Shown here one piece after another: positions 35,363 through 48,800 of a stretch of DNA of 64,000 nt (position 1 is the stretch's first letter; every line of letters starts with the position of its first letter). The notes under the pieces were generated by a model, which was not told where the DNA came from, did no database searches, and worked only from the letters and a program-made list of their open reading frames with translations. This stretch comes from Lepidodermella squamata (Eukaryota; Gastrotricha): assembly GCA_047495785.1 (NCBI GenBank), contig JBLDXI010000031.1, positions 1,302,001 to 1,366,000 of the forward strand, in the 5' to 3' direction. A program made the translations under genes and the position numbers.

Positions 35363-37326
35363 ATGTTTGAGAAAAACGGAGTCGAAACGCGCCATGTATT
35401 CTTCGCATTGGTGTCAATCGTGATCATCGTCTTTGGTTTAACGCACATGGAGAGCGTTTTCCTGCCGCTTCAGCATGCTAGATTCCCCGCAGCTTTTCGC
35501 GGAATTTCCGGCGCGAACGTATCATCAAATTTCGACTTGGTTGATGCGATTAATGGCGGGAATAATAGTGGGACCTTGATTCCGTACGTCATCCATTTTG
35601 CTACTGGATTTAGCGACGAAGGAGCCACAAAGCCACTGGAATTCAAGTTTTACCAGTACCTGGCTGTGAAAGCGGCAAAGACCATCGCCAAGCCCGATGC
35701 CGTGGTTTTCCACTACTACTACAAGCCGGTAGGTATTTGGTTCGAAAAGGCGCTGAAATACGTAGATAAAGTGGACAAGTTGGCTGAAATGCCGAATACT
35801 GTTTTCGGCAATGAAGTCGTTCATTTCGCGCATCGCAAAGACGTCCTGCTGATGCAAACCCTGGTGAATGAAGGCGGCATTTTTCTCGACCTGGACATGA
35901 TTGTTCTACACCCATTGACTAATCTACTCAAATACGACTTCGTTATACCTCTGGAACTTCGTGAGTTTCTTTTAAGACCTAACATTTCAAACACGATAAC
36001 TCAGGGTCTCAAAGTAGTTAGCTCTCAAATTAAGTCACTGTGAGAGTAGTAGAGAGTAAAATATTTAGTTCGACTTCTTCCATTCTTGATTTCACCAGAG
36101 ATTTCTGTTCCTACAATTCAGCGGGGACCAAAAACCGTCTCGTTGTGAACGCATTCACCATGGCGAAGAACACGTCGAAATTTTTACATCGGTGGTGGAA
36201 TGAATACAAGTCCTTCAGCAAGGTCAACTGGCAACTTCACAGCTGTATGATACCCGGCCGACTGTCCTATGAACACCCGGATGAGGTGTTCCTGCTTAAC
36301 AGAACAGCCGTGGCATGGCCGTATTGGGACTACCAAAACGGGGATGTGCTTGCCCATTACCACCGAACGTACGGCTACGAATCAAACGTAGCGACGCACA
36401 TGTGGGAAACAATGACGCAGCTATTACTTCGCAACTGGACGGCTCACAAAATTTGGACGGTTGACTCTAGCTTGTTCTGCCGAATTCGCGATCTAGTCGC
36501 CGATGAAGAGGGAGCTGGCAATTGGACGGAGGAGAAGAGAAAAGATTGTGAATTAATTAGACCTGAAGATGCTGACAAACGCGTGAAAGGGCTGATTGGC
36601 AAATGGGACCTTCAAAACTTGAATCGGAGTATCTTACCGAAAATTCCGGATACCTCAGGCAATCGTATGCACGGCATTGTGAGCCCTTTGAACAGCTATG
36701 ATCTCATTTACCAGGAAGCAATAGCAGATGCCAAGTTTTTCGCCTTCCGCCACGATCACATCTATCTGCCGATGTTACCCGAAGCTACTAGTACAAGGTT
36801 TACGCTGACGTTTTGGTTTCGGCTTCCTGAGATAACTGATAATGCACAGGTAACGCGTGCCACCATGGTCTCGATCGAACTAAGAGCTCGATTCAGCATC
36901 AATTTGATAATAACTGAGGATCAGCGGTTGAAGCTAAATGTCGAGCTGGCCATTTCGAATGATACAAGAGGTCACGTGCTGCTGGACAAGCAATTCGAAT
37001 CAAATCAATGGTATCATGCCGCAATTGTTGGCCGTGAGGCAATACATACCGTGATTTACCTCGGTAGCTGCTCGGAGAAGTTATCCCTTAATGAAACCGT
37101 TAAAGCGTCATTTCACAAAAAACTTACATTTCGTGGGAACAAGGGCCGGCTGAGTGGTATATGGCTGGGTCGGAAAACGAGAACTCCTTATTGTGGCTAC
37201 ACAGTACTCGACCGCGAAACTGATGCTTTGGTCGATATGGCCTTGGTTCGGTTCTATGACAGTTCATTGAATGTCACACAACTGCTTGAAAATTATGATT
37301 CCCATGACTCTCCGTGCATAGCTTGA
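35363..37326 (+). CDS. Type II glycosyltransferase (DXD) fused to a LamG-like domain
   Basis: Two exons, 35363-35960 and 36122-37326, join in phase 1 (donor GTGAGT, acceptor ATTCAG) for 600 residues. An N-terminal anchor (about residues 12-25, HVFFALVSIVIIVFG) gives Golgi type II topology. The catalytic region (about 70-330) has VIHFATG, LVNEGGIFLDLDMIVLHPL with the nucleotide-sugar/metal DXD at 176-178, and the later VAWPYWDYQ and HMWETM. This resembles the DXD sugar-transferase fold of alpha-1,4-GlcNAc/galactosyltransferase-like enzymes. The last 200 residues look like a laminin-G/concanavalin-type sandwich (FTLTFWFRLPE; NQWYHAAIVG). Donor and acceptor sugars cannot be told. The fusion of a Golgi transferase with a lectin-like domain is unusual. 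It lies between the two discoidin paralogs, transcribed the other way. Confidence 0.82.
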
Positions 37327-38071
37327 AACCTTCGCTTCAACCTACATCATCTATTCATTTCGTTCTGCCATTACACTCTCTATTGTTATGATTCATATTG
37401 ACAGGGAATAGTAAATTGGTGATGAAATATTTGAGTTGATGAAAGTTAAAAGTCGTTCATTTTCCAGGAAAAAGAAGCGGAACACTTTACAGCTGAAAAT
37501 TGCAATTTTAAATCATCGGATTGTTGATGATCGATGGTTTCGGAAAACCGTGATTGAGTCCAGGGCGCAAGTTTCGGCGCGCTATGATTGGCTTTTCAGC
37601 ATTCTTCCACCTTTGATTTCCGTTTTGATAAATAATTTGAAAAATTATTCTGAATGGAGATTTTATAGGTCTACAAAATTTGACGAGAAGATGAGATGAA
37701 TTGTAACCATTGACAAGAGGTGCCAATCATGGGGAAGCTTCACACGACTATGATTATTTCTTTGCGTTTTATTTCTTCAGAACAGATTAAGCCATCATAG
37801 CAGCAGAGAAGAAAGCGCAGAAAAATAGTTCAGATCCCAGTTTAATGACATAGATTACTTCAAAAACCAACCCATGATAAATTTGCCGAAATGTGGAATA
37901 ACTAGAATTTTTCAGATGAAAATCTACATCTGCAACCACTCTGCCGTTATATAGTGAAGTAAGCGACAACCGCTGTCAATCAATTGAAATTTGAAATAAA
38001 CAGTAAACAAAATAATAAAGTGATTTTTATCACAGTTCAACCATGAGATTCACCGGTTTCATCTCATCGAG
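37327..38071. other. Convergent 3' flanks of the glycosyltransferase and discoidin gene B
   Basis: No gene is supported. An 87-codon frame at 37436-37699 (+) resembles nothing I recognise and lies in the 3' flank. Confidence 0.45.
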
Positions 38072-41000
38072 TTAAGTGCAGGTTCCCCAGTTGTTGCCAG
38101 AGCCGAAGTAGTACAGATCAGTATTGATCAAGCTGGTCGAAGTGCCCGATACAATGCCAGAGTGTTTCACCGACAAATAGGCGGCTGGAGGCCCAGTGAT
38201 GGCGTAACCAAGACTAGCAGCATAGTTCGCGTCGCCAGCCGTAGTGCAGCCAGTGTCGGAGTACGGCAGCGGTTTGTAATTGACAACAGTGCCTGAGGTG
38301 ATATCCGCATTGGACCCAGCGTCACTTTCAACCCAAGTGAAGCCGTTGTCGTGGCTAACGGCGTAGCTTCCAGTTTGGGTGATGGCCGTGATGACGCCTG
38401 AGACTGAATCGTAGGCTGTAACAGTCGAGACGGGTACATCACGCCACTCAGCATTGGCCCAATCGTAGCGGGAGCATGTGGCATACTCATCAACGGACGG
38501 CTGAGAGCACGCGAAGAGGAGATTCAATGAATCGATCCACATGTAAGACCTCGGGGCATAGGCACTTGGAGTGTTCGGGGCAGCTGGGGTCGGTGTGACC
38601 AGGAAATCAGTCAAGCAGGTCTGGTCTCGGGTGACAGGGGCGCATCCCAGTAGTTCAACCCTCAACGGCATGAATGGGTAAGTCGCGGATTGAGCCGCTT
38701 GTTTCGGGATTATCCTAACAAATGCCGCGTTTGTAATCGGAGTGTCAAGAGTAATTGTCGAGATTTCATTAGGTGTCCTCGATCCACTCCATGGAACAGC
38801 GATATTGCTCTGCCCAGCCGCGTTAGTATAAGTCTGCCATCTCGTTCCATCAATCGAGTATTGAATCTGGACTGAGGTTATGTACTTCGTGTTATCTCCT
38901 GGATCGCCCTGTAGCTGGACGGCTGAGATCGTGGCCTGGGCACCGATGCTAATCATAAGGTATTCATTGCTGAAGAATGGGTTGCCACGTGGCCATGGCA
39001 TCCAAGGTTGGTTGGTGTTGCCCAGACGGCCAGGCTTCGGATCGCCGCTAGCTTGAAGTACGCGGCCCTGGAATTTGGTCAACGTCGAACTGGCGAAAAG
39101 CATACAGTCTGTAATAACAGTTGCGTTTGCGACTCCGAGAGGTCCAGTGCAGCTTGGCGGGGTGAAGGAGAACTGGCCTCGAGAGCTGTCAACACCATAC
39201 ACGTCCAGGGTCATTTGGTCAGCAGTGATAGCGATAGGAGCTCCACTGATTGCGTACTGGTCGTTCATCAGGACCTTGACCAGCTTTCGAGCCTTCAGCG
39301 CCGAGACCAATTCAACACGTACCAGACCAATTTGAGGTCCAACTGTGTTGGTTGGGTCGACAACTAGCGAGAAGTTGAATGTGGCGGTTTCTTCCATAAG
39401 AATCACTGGCCAGACAATGTCGATGCTGTTACCATCGGCCGGGGTGTCGAGGACCGCAGGGTTGATAGTTCCAGACTGGCTGATCAAAACTCCGCTGGAA
39501 ATGTAAGGTGGCACGAAGAACTGGAGGCGGACGAGGTAGCCATGAGCGGTCGAGTTCTGGCTGTGAACAACAGTTCCGGAGACGTAGAAAGTTGCTCCTG
39601 ACTTGGAATCGCTCGGCAGCGGGGTTGCGGTCCAGGTTGGCACAAGATCCGGGTATTCAGTGCCTCGGACAACCAGCGGCGGTAGGTAGCCAGTTTGGGT
39701 GATGACGTTATTCGTCGAGTTGTAGGTCAAGGTCAGCTGGAACGGACGAGCTGTGTTCCGAACGTTCCAGAAATGGTCGCTGTGCCGTAGCTGCAGCTCG
39801 ACCGTGACTTTGTTATCATCCCAATTTTGAAGGTAGTCCAAATAGTCTGGCATGCGGTTCCAAGAGCCTGAGCTAGCAATGCTGAACACAAGCTGGCCGG
39901 AGTTATTCTGCGATGACCCGAGAACTGAGTACATCGTGTAGGAAATCATCGATGCGCAGATGATGTTCTTGCCCCAGGCGATAACTTTGATATTTTCGAC
40001 AATACCATACGCTTCTTTGTTGATAGTCTCCACTGGGAAGGTTACGTTCAACGTGTAGATGGCCGATGAGTGGGGGGTTACATCGATAGAGACATTCATC
40101 AAAGTTCTGAGGCTTCGATGGACGTAGTTCACATCATTAGCCCAGCCCATGATAGTCAGATTGACTTGTGGCGGGACTTCAGACAGCAGTTGACTCGCGA
40201 CAATGTCGTTTTGCAGACTTTGCCGGAAGTGGAATGAGTCGTCAACAGTTACCGAGGCGTCGATTGTCAATTTCGAGCCAACAGCTAAGGCAGGGGTTGC
40301 TGGGTTCGAATTAGCCTGGGCCATAGGTGATGGGATACAAACTCCGACCTCGACGTAGATGTCGTTATCAACTGCCGGGTTCGATGAATCGATGCGCTGA
40401 GTGTTTGCCAAAAAGCTGACCAAAACTTGGTACGAATTGTTTGTCAAGCCAGAGTCAGGGGTTGTAGTCACCACAGCGTTTTCGGTATTGTTCGAATACG
40501 GAACGTTGATACCGGTGTTGATTACGACAACTGTGCAGACTGACGCGCCACTCGTGACGTCGAATTCGAAGAGGTATTTTCCGACCGAGTTTACTGGAGT
40601 GGTCAAGCGAATTTGATAGACGGCACCTCCAGATTGGGTGATTGTGGTCTCAGAGTTCTTCTTCGTGAACGTAGCAGTTGGCATGTTGGTCTGGGAGATA
40701 CAATTAAGGAATTAAAAATTAAATTAAAGAAGCAGAGATTCAAATTATCAAAATAGAAAAATATTGATAGTTCACTTACGAATAAGTATTTCTGGGTGTT
40801 AGCAGTGATTGATGGGTTTTCGAACGCCCATCGCCACGGCAGCATGTTGAGGCCAACGACGAACTCGTGAACCGAATTGTGAGCAAGATCTGTCGCGTTC
40901 AACAAACGAACAGCAACCTGGCCGAGGTTCACCGTGATTGGGCCCAACGGCTGGATGCTCGTCGTATGTCCCCAGACGTAGTTGCCCTTGTAGGCCAGGA

Positions 41001-44000
41001 TGAAGGAGCCGTTATTCCTGGCGTATCGAACCGGGTAGTCTGGGTGAAGCGTCGTTGATTTCGGGGCAATTCGTGAAACTCCGACGTAGGGCAGCTCGAA
41101 GTCGGGAATGATGACGTCCAGGGTGGTCCAAGCGTTGTAGCCCGGGGGTAGGACTGCATCAACGTTGTAGACAACAACACCTCCCTTGTAAGCTGTGGTC
41201 GAAGTGATCGGGGTCCAGATGACACGAGGGGCGGAGTCTGACAACACCGGCGAGGCAGGTCGTTGCATCAAGAACTGAACGGTGTAGCTGCCGTAGAAGA
41301 AAACTGTCCCGCCACCAAGTGGGCAGTACAACCGGGTTTGAGTTACAGTAACCGGGATGCTGTAGTTCGAGCCGTCGACGAAAAAGTTCTGATAATCGAA
41401 CGGCATGTAGAAGGCAACCAAGATGCGGATTCGAACTGAAGGTTGGGCGCCGGTTTGCGTGAACATGTACGAGAACCCAGCTCGGCCGATGCCTGAGGTC
41501 GAATTGAGACTTGGCGCTCCGTTCTGCGTAACCAACAGGTCAGGATTCGTGATATCGACAACGGAAATTTTCTCGAAGATGAAAATCGGCCGGCCGGTTG
41601 TTGCGTCTATCGGGGACGCTGCTTCAATGTTCAAGTTCGAAATTGTCTCACCATCAGGCAGGTCGACAGTCACGAAGAAGGCCTGAGCTCCCCATGGGAA
41701 GATGTAGTTATCACCAAGCGCTGGCACTGTCTGGAAAATAGTTCCGTTCGGGTTCGGATCGCTCATGCAGTTCCAAATGTAGATGTTCAACGGATCTTCC
41801 GTCCACTGCATTTGAGCTGTGTTGTAGCGGGCTGATACCATGATAGCGACAGAAGTGTTGTCTGTGAATGGGGTCGACGAGTTCTTCAGACCGAAATTCA
41901 CCCTCATAAAGGCGAGGCGAGGGACAGAAGCTGGGGTGCCTGTGCGGCTTGTTTGGATTACGACCTTATCGACGGTTGCAGTGGGTGACAGGGTGACTGC
42001 AGCTCCAGCAAGGGTTCCGGTCACAGTTTTGACGACAAATGGCTCAAAGTTATTGGTCTGAGCCTCGAAGCTCGCGCCGAGATACACGAATTGCGCCGCA
42101 GTTGGGAGATTGAACTCGATTTCATACGAATCCGAATATCCATTCGACGGGCTGAGTGTGATTTGAACTCCAATCGCACTGCCAATTTGGAGGTTGTTGT
42201 TCGAACCAGGAATGCTGGCTGAGAAGGAAGGTTGCGGGTCGGCGGATAGTGTGGTAGTTGAAACGGGTTGGAAAGTCAGGAAAGTGCTGTAGGAATAGTT
42301 GTAATTAGCGACTTCGACTTGGAATCCAACGGAATAGGTCTGGGAAACATCGATTGATGAGTCGATTTGGGCAAGAACCAAATACGTGATGAAATCATTG
42401 TTACCCAGCGCGACATCGACCCAGAAATCTGAGGATAAAGGTTAAAAATCAAGGTTGCTAAGTTGTTTATAATTTACTATCGTTGGGGATTTCAATCCAT
42501 GGCGTTTGGAGCGATGCAGCGCCATTTGGAGATCGGACATTGCCGTAGTCAGTGATGAACCAGCTGAAAGAGCTGCCGACTGCTACTCGATAGATATTCG
42601 AGATCAAAACACCTGGTGGCTGGGCGGCGATTGGGATGAATGAGCTGATGCGGAACGTGCTTGAGGCGTCCGTCAGGTTTGTGATATTGACGAGCCAGCC
42701 GAAGGTTGAACCAGCCTCCACGTCGCCTGGTGATGGTGTGACAGTGACTTGCGGCATGATGTTCATGAACCAGTCAGCAGCTGTGTACGACACAACAACC
42801 TCTCGAGTTCCAAAGGTATTCGTATCATACTCGTAGTTCATATCGATTGGATAAGACAGGCCATCGATCAAATCCGTCGAATTTCGGACAAGAACTTCGA
42901 ATTTGACTACGATATCATTCTGGCTTTCGTCGAGCGTCCCAGCTCCTGTATTCGTGATCAGGCCAAAGTCGATTGAAAAGCTGTCGATGATTTGGTCGTT
43001 GAGGTCAGATGTCAAAGTAGGCACGGCGTCGTAAGGATCATCGCCGATGTTCGACCCGACAAAGTCAACGCGAGGAGAACTGATCGTGTAGACTCGGAAA
43101 CGGGGATTCGCCGAAACAGTTGCGCGAAGGCGTTTGCTTGTAACAGTGGGGATTGAAAAGTTGATGGAAATGGTGGTCTGCTCGCCAACTCGGACAGAAG
43201 CAAGGCTTGTAGCCATTGCGACCCCAAAGTTGTCTGGAACGGTCTGTAATGGAAGTCAACTCATTTTCTGTAGGACTACTTGAAAAAATCACTCACCCCA
43301 GCTCTTCTGCGCCGCGTTTTGACATCGGAACCGTCGCCACTTGAAGCTCCAAAAGACTTCTCCAACGCAGCAGCTGAGTTCTGTTTAGCGGCGGCGATCG
43401 ATAGCTCAATCTCAGATTCGTCATCAGTCGTATCCGAAGCAGCTGGGTCTTCCTGCAGCTCCTGCTCTTCCTCCTCCACTTCAGGCGCGTCATCAAACAA
43501 ATCAGCCTCGCTCTGAGAGATTGAAACTTCAACCGCAACGCGATTTGTCCGCTTGTAAGTCATGTTCGCCGGAACATGTTCAGGCGTCGGATTGCCAGCT
43601 ACGACAAACATCGCAATAGTTTCAGGCAGCTTGACACTCGCCGAGCCTTTGAACGTGATCTTCCCATCACGGTGGTCGACGACGAAGAGATCGCGAACCT
43701 CCTGAGTGACTTCATCCTCGAAATCAAGACTGTAGATCACTGTACCGCACGGGCAGTCCTTTTGATTGTAAGACTGGCAGAAGGCGTTATCGTCGTCAGT
43801 CGCGCTAACTCGGCTGTAGGTCTGCTCCTTCTTCGCATAGAACTTGACCGCGTAACTCGGCTTGGCAAACATAGGCATAGCCATATCGTTGTAACCACCG
43901 CAATCTTCGTTCGCGTAGCAGTACAAGCAACGGCATTGGTAATAGCTGCAGGTTGCTCCGTTCTTGCAGTGGACAAGGCGAATGTGCTCGCAGTCTTCTT

Positions 44001-44421
44001 CCTTCGAAGTTTTGCATTTCGTGTAGTCTGGCTGGACGCAGGTTACATTGGTTCCTAGTTCGCGTCGCTTGATATCAAGATAAGTCTCCTTCTGGCCGGG
44101 TTTTCTCACTGCCCCTTCAGTTCCAACGGCGTTGGACGCAAGTGGAGGGAGAGGCGTTGCGGATGGCATGTAATTGCTGACCTTTGGAGCTTCGGTTTCC
44201 GCGATTTCCTGGATAGGATCGGTGTGTTCGGGTTGCGGGCCGGGTGGTGGGATTTTTGTAGCATCTTCCGGGAGTTTATCCTGAGGCTTGATTTCTTGAC
44301 GGGCGAGCCACTTCTTCGCCATTTCTTCCTCCCCTTCTGGAACCGTCTCTTCATCCTTCTTCACATCGGCACATCTCGCCAGAGTGAAACAAAACAAAAC
44401 TAGGGCTATTCTCAACTTCAT
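38072..44421 (-). CDS. Giant secreted discoidin-domain protein B with Cys-rich N-region and furin site
   Basis: Four exons, 44421-43297, 43243-42478, 42428-40780 and 40690-38072, join in phase for 2052 residues. A signal peptide (MKLRIALVLFCFTLARCA) starts a 375-residue first exon absent from the paralog. This exon is acidic and Pro-rich, then has a Cys-dense patch (CKNGATCSYYQCRCLYCY), then a Glu-rich stretch ending TRRRRAG, a furin-type cleavage site at the exon edge. The remaining modules are colinear with the gene at 25-31 kb: about 1300 residues of beta-rich repeats with many sequons, a discoidin domain at about 1704-1864 (FQGRVLQASGDPKPGRLG; QYSIDGTRWQTY) and an Asp-box SHDNGFTW (about 1961). 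It has one intron the paralog lacks (after 42478) and lacks the paralog's last intron. A secreted or matrix role is inferred. Confidence 0.83.
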
Positions 44422-45897
44422 TTTTTCAAAAAGGTACCCTATAACATGTATGAAATTTCTAGTTAAGGCTCAAAATGCGGGTAGGGGTGGTAAAATTCAG
44501 TTGTCCGATCGATACTACACAGAAAACTCATTTTTTCGCAGCCCGGCTAGTTGATAAATAATTCTATTGTTCTCACCGCAGTGCGCGAGGCGTCTTTTTG
44601 CGCGACAAAGACGTTCGCATCGCCCTTGGTGACGATTTGTTTAGAGCTGGTAGCCGCGTTAATAATTCAGCAACCGCGAGACGATGCAAAAAGCGAAAAA
44701 ACAAAGGAATGCGACACTGCAAAATAAGTCGTTGCTTTCTCGAACTTGTGGATTCGCTTCCTTCAACCTAGCTGCTATCTAATTCCGACTTATCTGTAGG
44801 AAGCAATTTTTTAGCGTTGCTATAGGTTGCAAATTCTTCTTGCTTTTTGCCCCAGGACTGAAGGTCACGCAATAGCACCTAATCGAGACAAGTTAAGAAT
44901 AGAGTAAAAAATGCGAAAATATGCAACGTCAGAATAAAGGATGGTACTCAACTCCGAACGGAAAAGGATCCGTCCTGCTTTAGAGAAGGAAATTGTTGAG
45001 CGTCGGAACTTATCACTTTGGTTACAAAAGTGCTCCGGAGCTGTTGTTCTCGAAGACTTTTCCCATTTCAACTATATCGGGTTTAAAAAATTGTGGGACA
45101 TGAAGTTTTCCAAGAATGGCGAAAACATTTGCTGAGTTTCCACATTTTTTATCGACAAATTTTCAAAAATTAAACAATTCTCCGGCTTTTTCCTCCTTTG
45201 TTATTTTTTGGTTATTTGATCTACGGCACCGCAAACAGCAATTTTAGTCAGGTTCCCAAACCGGAAAATACTAAAACTGAAACTGAAATTGGCAAATCCA
45301 TGCGTTATTAAAAATTCGCGAATTAATAATCAAGGAATATTCTGTAAAATAGAAAAATTGAAATGTGAAGAAAAATTCTCGTTTTATTTCTCTGTTTTAG
45401 TTCTTGAGCAATCGGTCAAACGCAGTGATGCGAGTCAGTCGAGAGAATTGTATTACATATATAAAATCACAATTAAAATATTTTATAAAAAAGACCAACG
45501 AACGATGAGGAAAACAAAACGCCAGACAACGTAATATTAGCATCAAATTTTGAGCAAATTTCAAAGACAAATATCGATCTCTACCAGAACTTTCTCCAAG
45601 CCTTCACACCATCAACGCCGTTTATACAAATTTCATAGGATACCATTATTTTTTACGAATAATAATCAATATTAATAAACTATTGAGTAACGTCAGGAAA
45701 ACAGCCAAAAAATCCAGAAAAAATCAGAAAAATCAAAACGTGATATTCTCAATTTAGATTTTTCTAAATTAAAATTTGATTAAAATTTCAAAAATTCGAT
45801 TCGAAATTTCAAAAAAATTCAAAATAAATATCAGTCTCAATTTTTCAAATTTTTTCGGAATTTTTTCAATTTTGCACAAAAAATGCAGTTTCATATT
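44422..45897. other. Upstream flank of discoidin B and 3' flank of the astacin gene
   Basis: No gene is supported on either strand. The half next to 45897 is strongly AT-rich with AAAATTTC-type words. The half next to 44422 probably holds the discoidin B promoter. Confidence 0.45.
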
Positions 45898-48800
45898 TCA
45901 ATTTTTGAATAATTCCGTCACGACAAATGAAGTTGTAAGTATTGCTATAAAATTGGCCTTATTCGTGTTACTTCTGCCCGCCATGAGTACGACAAACTGC
46001 GGTTTCGCCTCGGCATTGCCGCACGCATAACCTCGCCTCAGCTTCTGGACATCGCCGGGCGAGAGGCCCCTCGAATTGCCGAGGATCATCTGCCGGTTCT
46101 CCCAGTTCGTGAGCGTCGGCAGGAGGCCGAAGCGCGAAAACGCGCCCGAGTGGTAGTGCGTCACCGAGTGGTAGTCGTAGGGCAGCAGGCCGACGTCGAA
46201 GATTTGGTCGTCGTCGAACACGCGGAAGTTGTCCTTGTACTCCTCAAGCACGTTGTGCCAGAAGATTTTGATGAACTGGTCGCGGTCGGGCCGGCTGTGC
46301 TCGTGGAACCAGCCCAGCACGTGCATGAGTTCGTGCACGACGAGGGCGTGGCGGACGCAGGCCGAGTCGTTCGACAGATTCACCCACTGCTCACCGCCCT
46401 GGTGGCCAACGTGCGAGAAACAGCTAAGTAAATCAACAAAAAATATTTTCAATTCAAATTCGAAATTTACATTTTATTTTCCATTTTTTTATTTTGATTA
46501 TATTTTATTCCAAGTCGTATGCGACATTACAGCCAAAATTGAATTTTATATAGCCAATAAATTCAATATCCATATCGAATTGTTGTGGGCTCTTAAATCT
46601 ACACTAAAAATGAGGATCCAGTACTAAAAAATGGCAAAAGAATTGTATTATCGACTTTTCGTTTGTTGATGTCCCTGAACCTGAGTTTTTTACATTTTAG
46701 CTCTACATTGTTCCCTAAGCCATCCAGAAAAATTTGCGATTTTTGAGTTCCAAGCCGATTGATATCGGAAACATCAATGATTAGTAAAATCGATACTTGA
46801 GATCGATATCGGCTCTATAGGATGAAGTATAACTCGTAAACTGACCGCTCATCGCGAAAAATACGCGTAAAATGGAGATCCATCGTTTTTAAACGACAAA
46901 ATTGCGAATGAGAAACTCGAAAATACATTTTTGAGATATCTAGTGTTACATGCCAGAGTCTCAAATTTAGGGCTGGAACCCTATGTTATTATCTGAAAGT
47001 AATTTTGCTTGAAATTTTTTCTTTTCAAACGAGACCACGCTCCAGGAGGTTTACATTGGTCACCTAATTTCGACCAAGTAGCTCCAAGTATCGCGGTCCT
47101 CGCATTTTTCCGATAGAATTAATAGGTCAGAAAAATTACTTTTATTCTTTCTATTCTCTTAACTTTCTGAATCCATTTTATTTTTTTTTTCAATTTTCCA
47201 ACGTTCCGCATAGTCATGCCCGAAAGATTGCATGAAAAAGTTTCAGTTCTGCTCCCCAGATATCAAACCAAACCAGCGAAGGTACTCGATGCCAAATAAT
47301 GAATCAAATTATAATCGTTAAGCTGTCTATCGGGTCTAAAAACCTGCATTTACCCGCTAATCCCGCCACATTCGAAACTTTGCTCGACATCCTAGCTGAG
47401 GGCATGGCCATGGAGCGCGACATTACCGCATGTTGCTTAGCAATTTCGAAATATTTGCGAACAAAGAAAGGTGAAGATTTTCTTTACTACCTCGACGATG
47501 ATGGGGCCATGATTTTCGCGACAACATTTGCATGGTTTTTCAACGCTTATAGTCAGGGCGAGATGGTGGTTTTTAGACGAAACCTTCAAATCGGCGCCTA
47601 ATATTTTCTAGCAGCTTTTCTCACTACACACCGAGGAGCATAACATGATAGCCCCGGCCGTTTTCAGCTTGATGACACGTCAGGTTGGGTTCGATTACGA
47701 TAAGGTGTTCAAACAAATCAACAAAGGTTGCGAAGCGGTTTCGATAGCTTTCGGGTCCACGGCTGCCATTTTCAGTTTTCTTCGGCGGTTATCAAATGGG
47801 TGCAGAAGTCTGGGGCCATTACCACACAAGTTCGCCCCAGGTCGGACAAGGCAAACCTTAGCCAAAATTCGAACAAATTCCTAGTTTTAACGCGTTCAAT
47901 AGGTCATGGGCGAACTAAAACGTGCAATGCCTTGAACCTTCTGCTCCATCTAATCGTTCACTGTCCTGAAACTGAATCGTGTACTTCTAGCTTTTTAGAG
48001 ATAAAACCCATCATGTAAATAACTGACCCATGTATTTGACGGTTTGGCGGTCGGCTAGCTTCCGAATTGGCTTGATTGGACATCAAATTGCTGAATCTGA
48101 TGTTCAGTCTTATATTCCATTTTGTATTTAAAATCTCATTTACGCCTGCGAGTCGTGGAACATGGCTCAAGCTCAAGCTCGATAGCCCAAGAAAATAGAC
48201 TAAACACCATTGAATATCGCTGGCTCCGCTCGATAGCAGGTGTCCACCTAATGGACTACATTCCTAACATAGACATAAGGCTAGCTCTGGGCGGAGGTCT
48301 CATTGAAGTGAGCCGCATTGTAGAAAAACAACGGTTAAGTAATTTCGGGCACATTATAGACTACAACGAGGAAGGACTAAATAACAAAATTGATATTTGG
48401 ACGCCTCCGTTTGGATGGCTTGCACCTAGAGGACGACCCCGAACTAGATGGATCAACGGAGTGCATAGAAGCCTAATTAAAGTAGGACTGAGTAAGGAAT
48501 TACGCCGGAAAAATAAATCTAGCAATAAGAGTAAGACTGGCAAAATGCCGAAGAAAAAGTAAAGGAGTTTGAAATAAAAATTATTCCTGATCTCCTACTA
48601 GCTGAAATGGCTTCTTTTGAAAAAGATGAATGATTGTAACTCTATTGAAAACTAAGATTTTTTTGGAAAAAGCAGGATCTTATACTGTGGGGGTAGGTAA
48701 GGAATACTCTTTGCCTGCCTTCGCCCTCTTCAAAACCGGAAACGGTCTCTCAGTCCAGAAGAGGCTAAATAAAACTATTATTTTTTAATCTAAAAATATC

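Noticed and set aside
38167-44354. Many frames of 60-160 codons antisense or out of frame in discoidin gene B
   Set aside because: They are shadows of long GC-richer exons; none has family resemblance or splice context.
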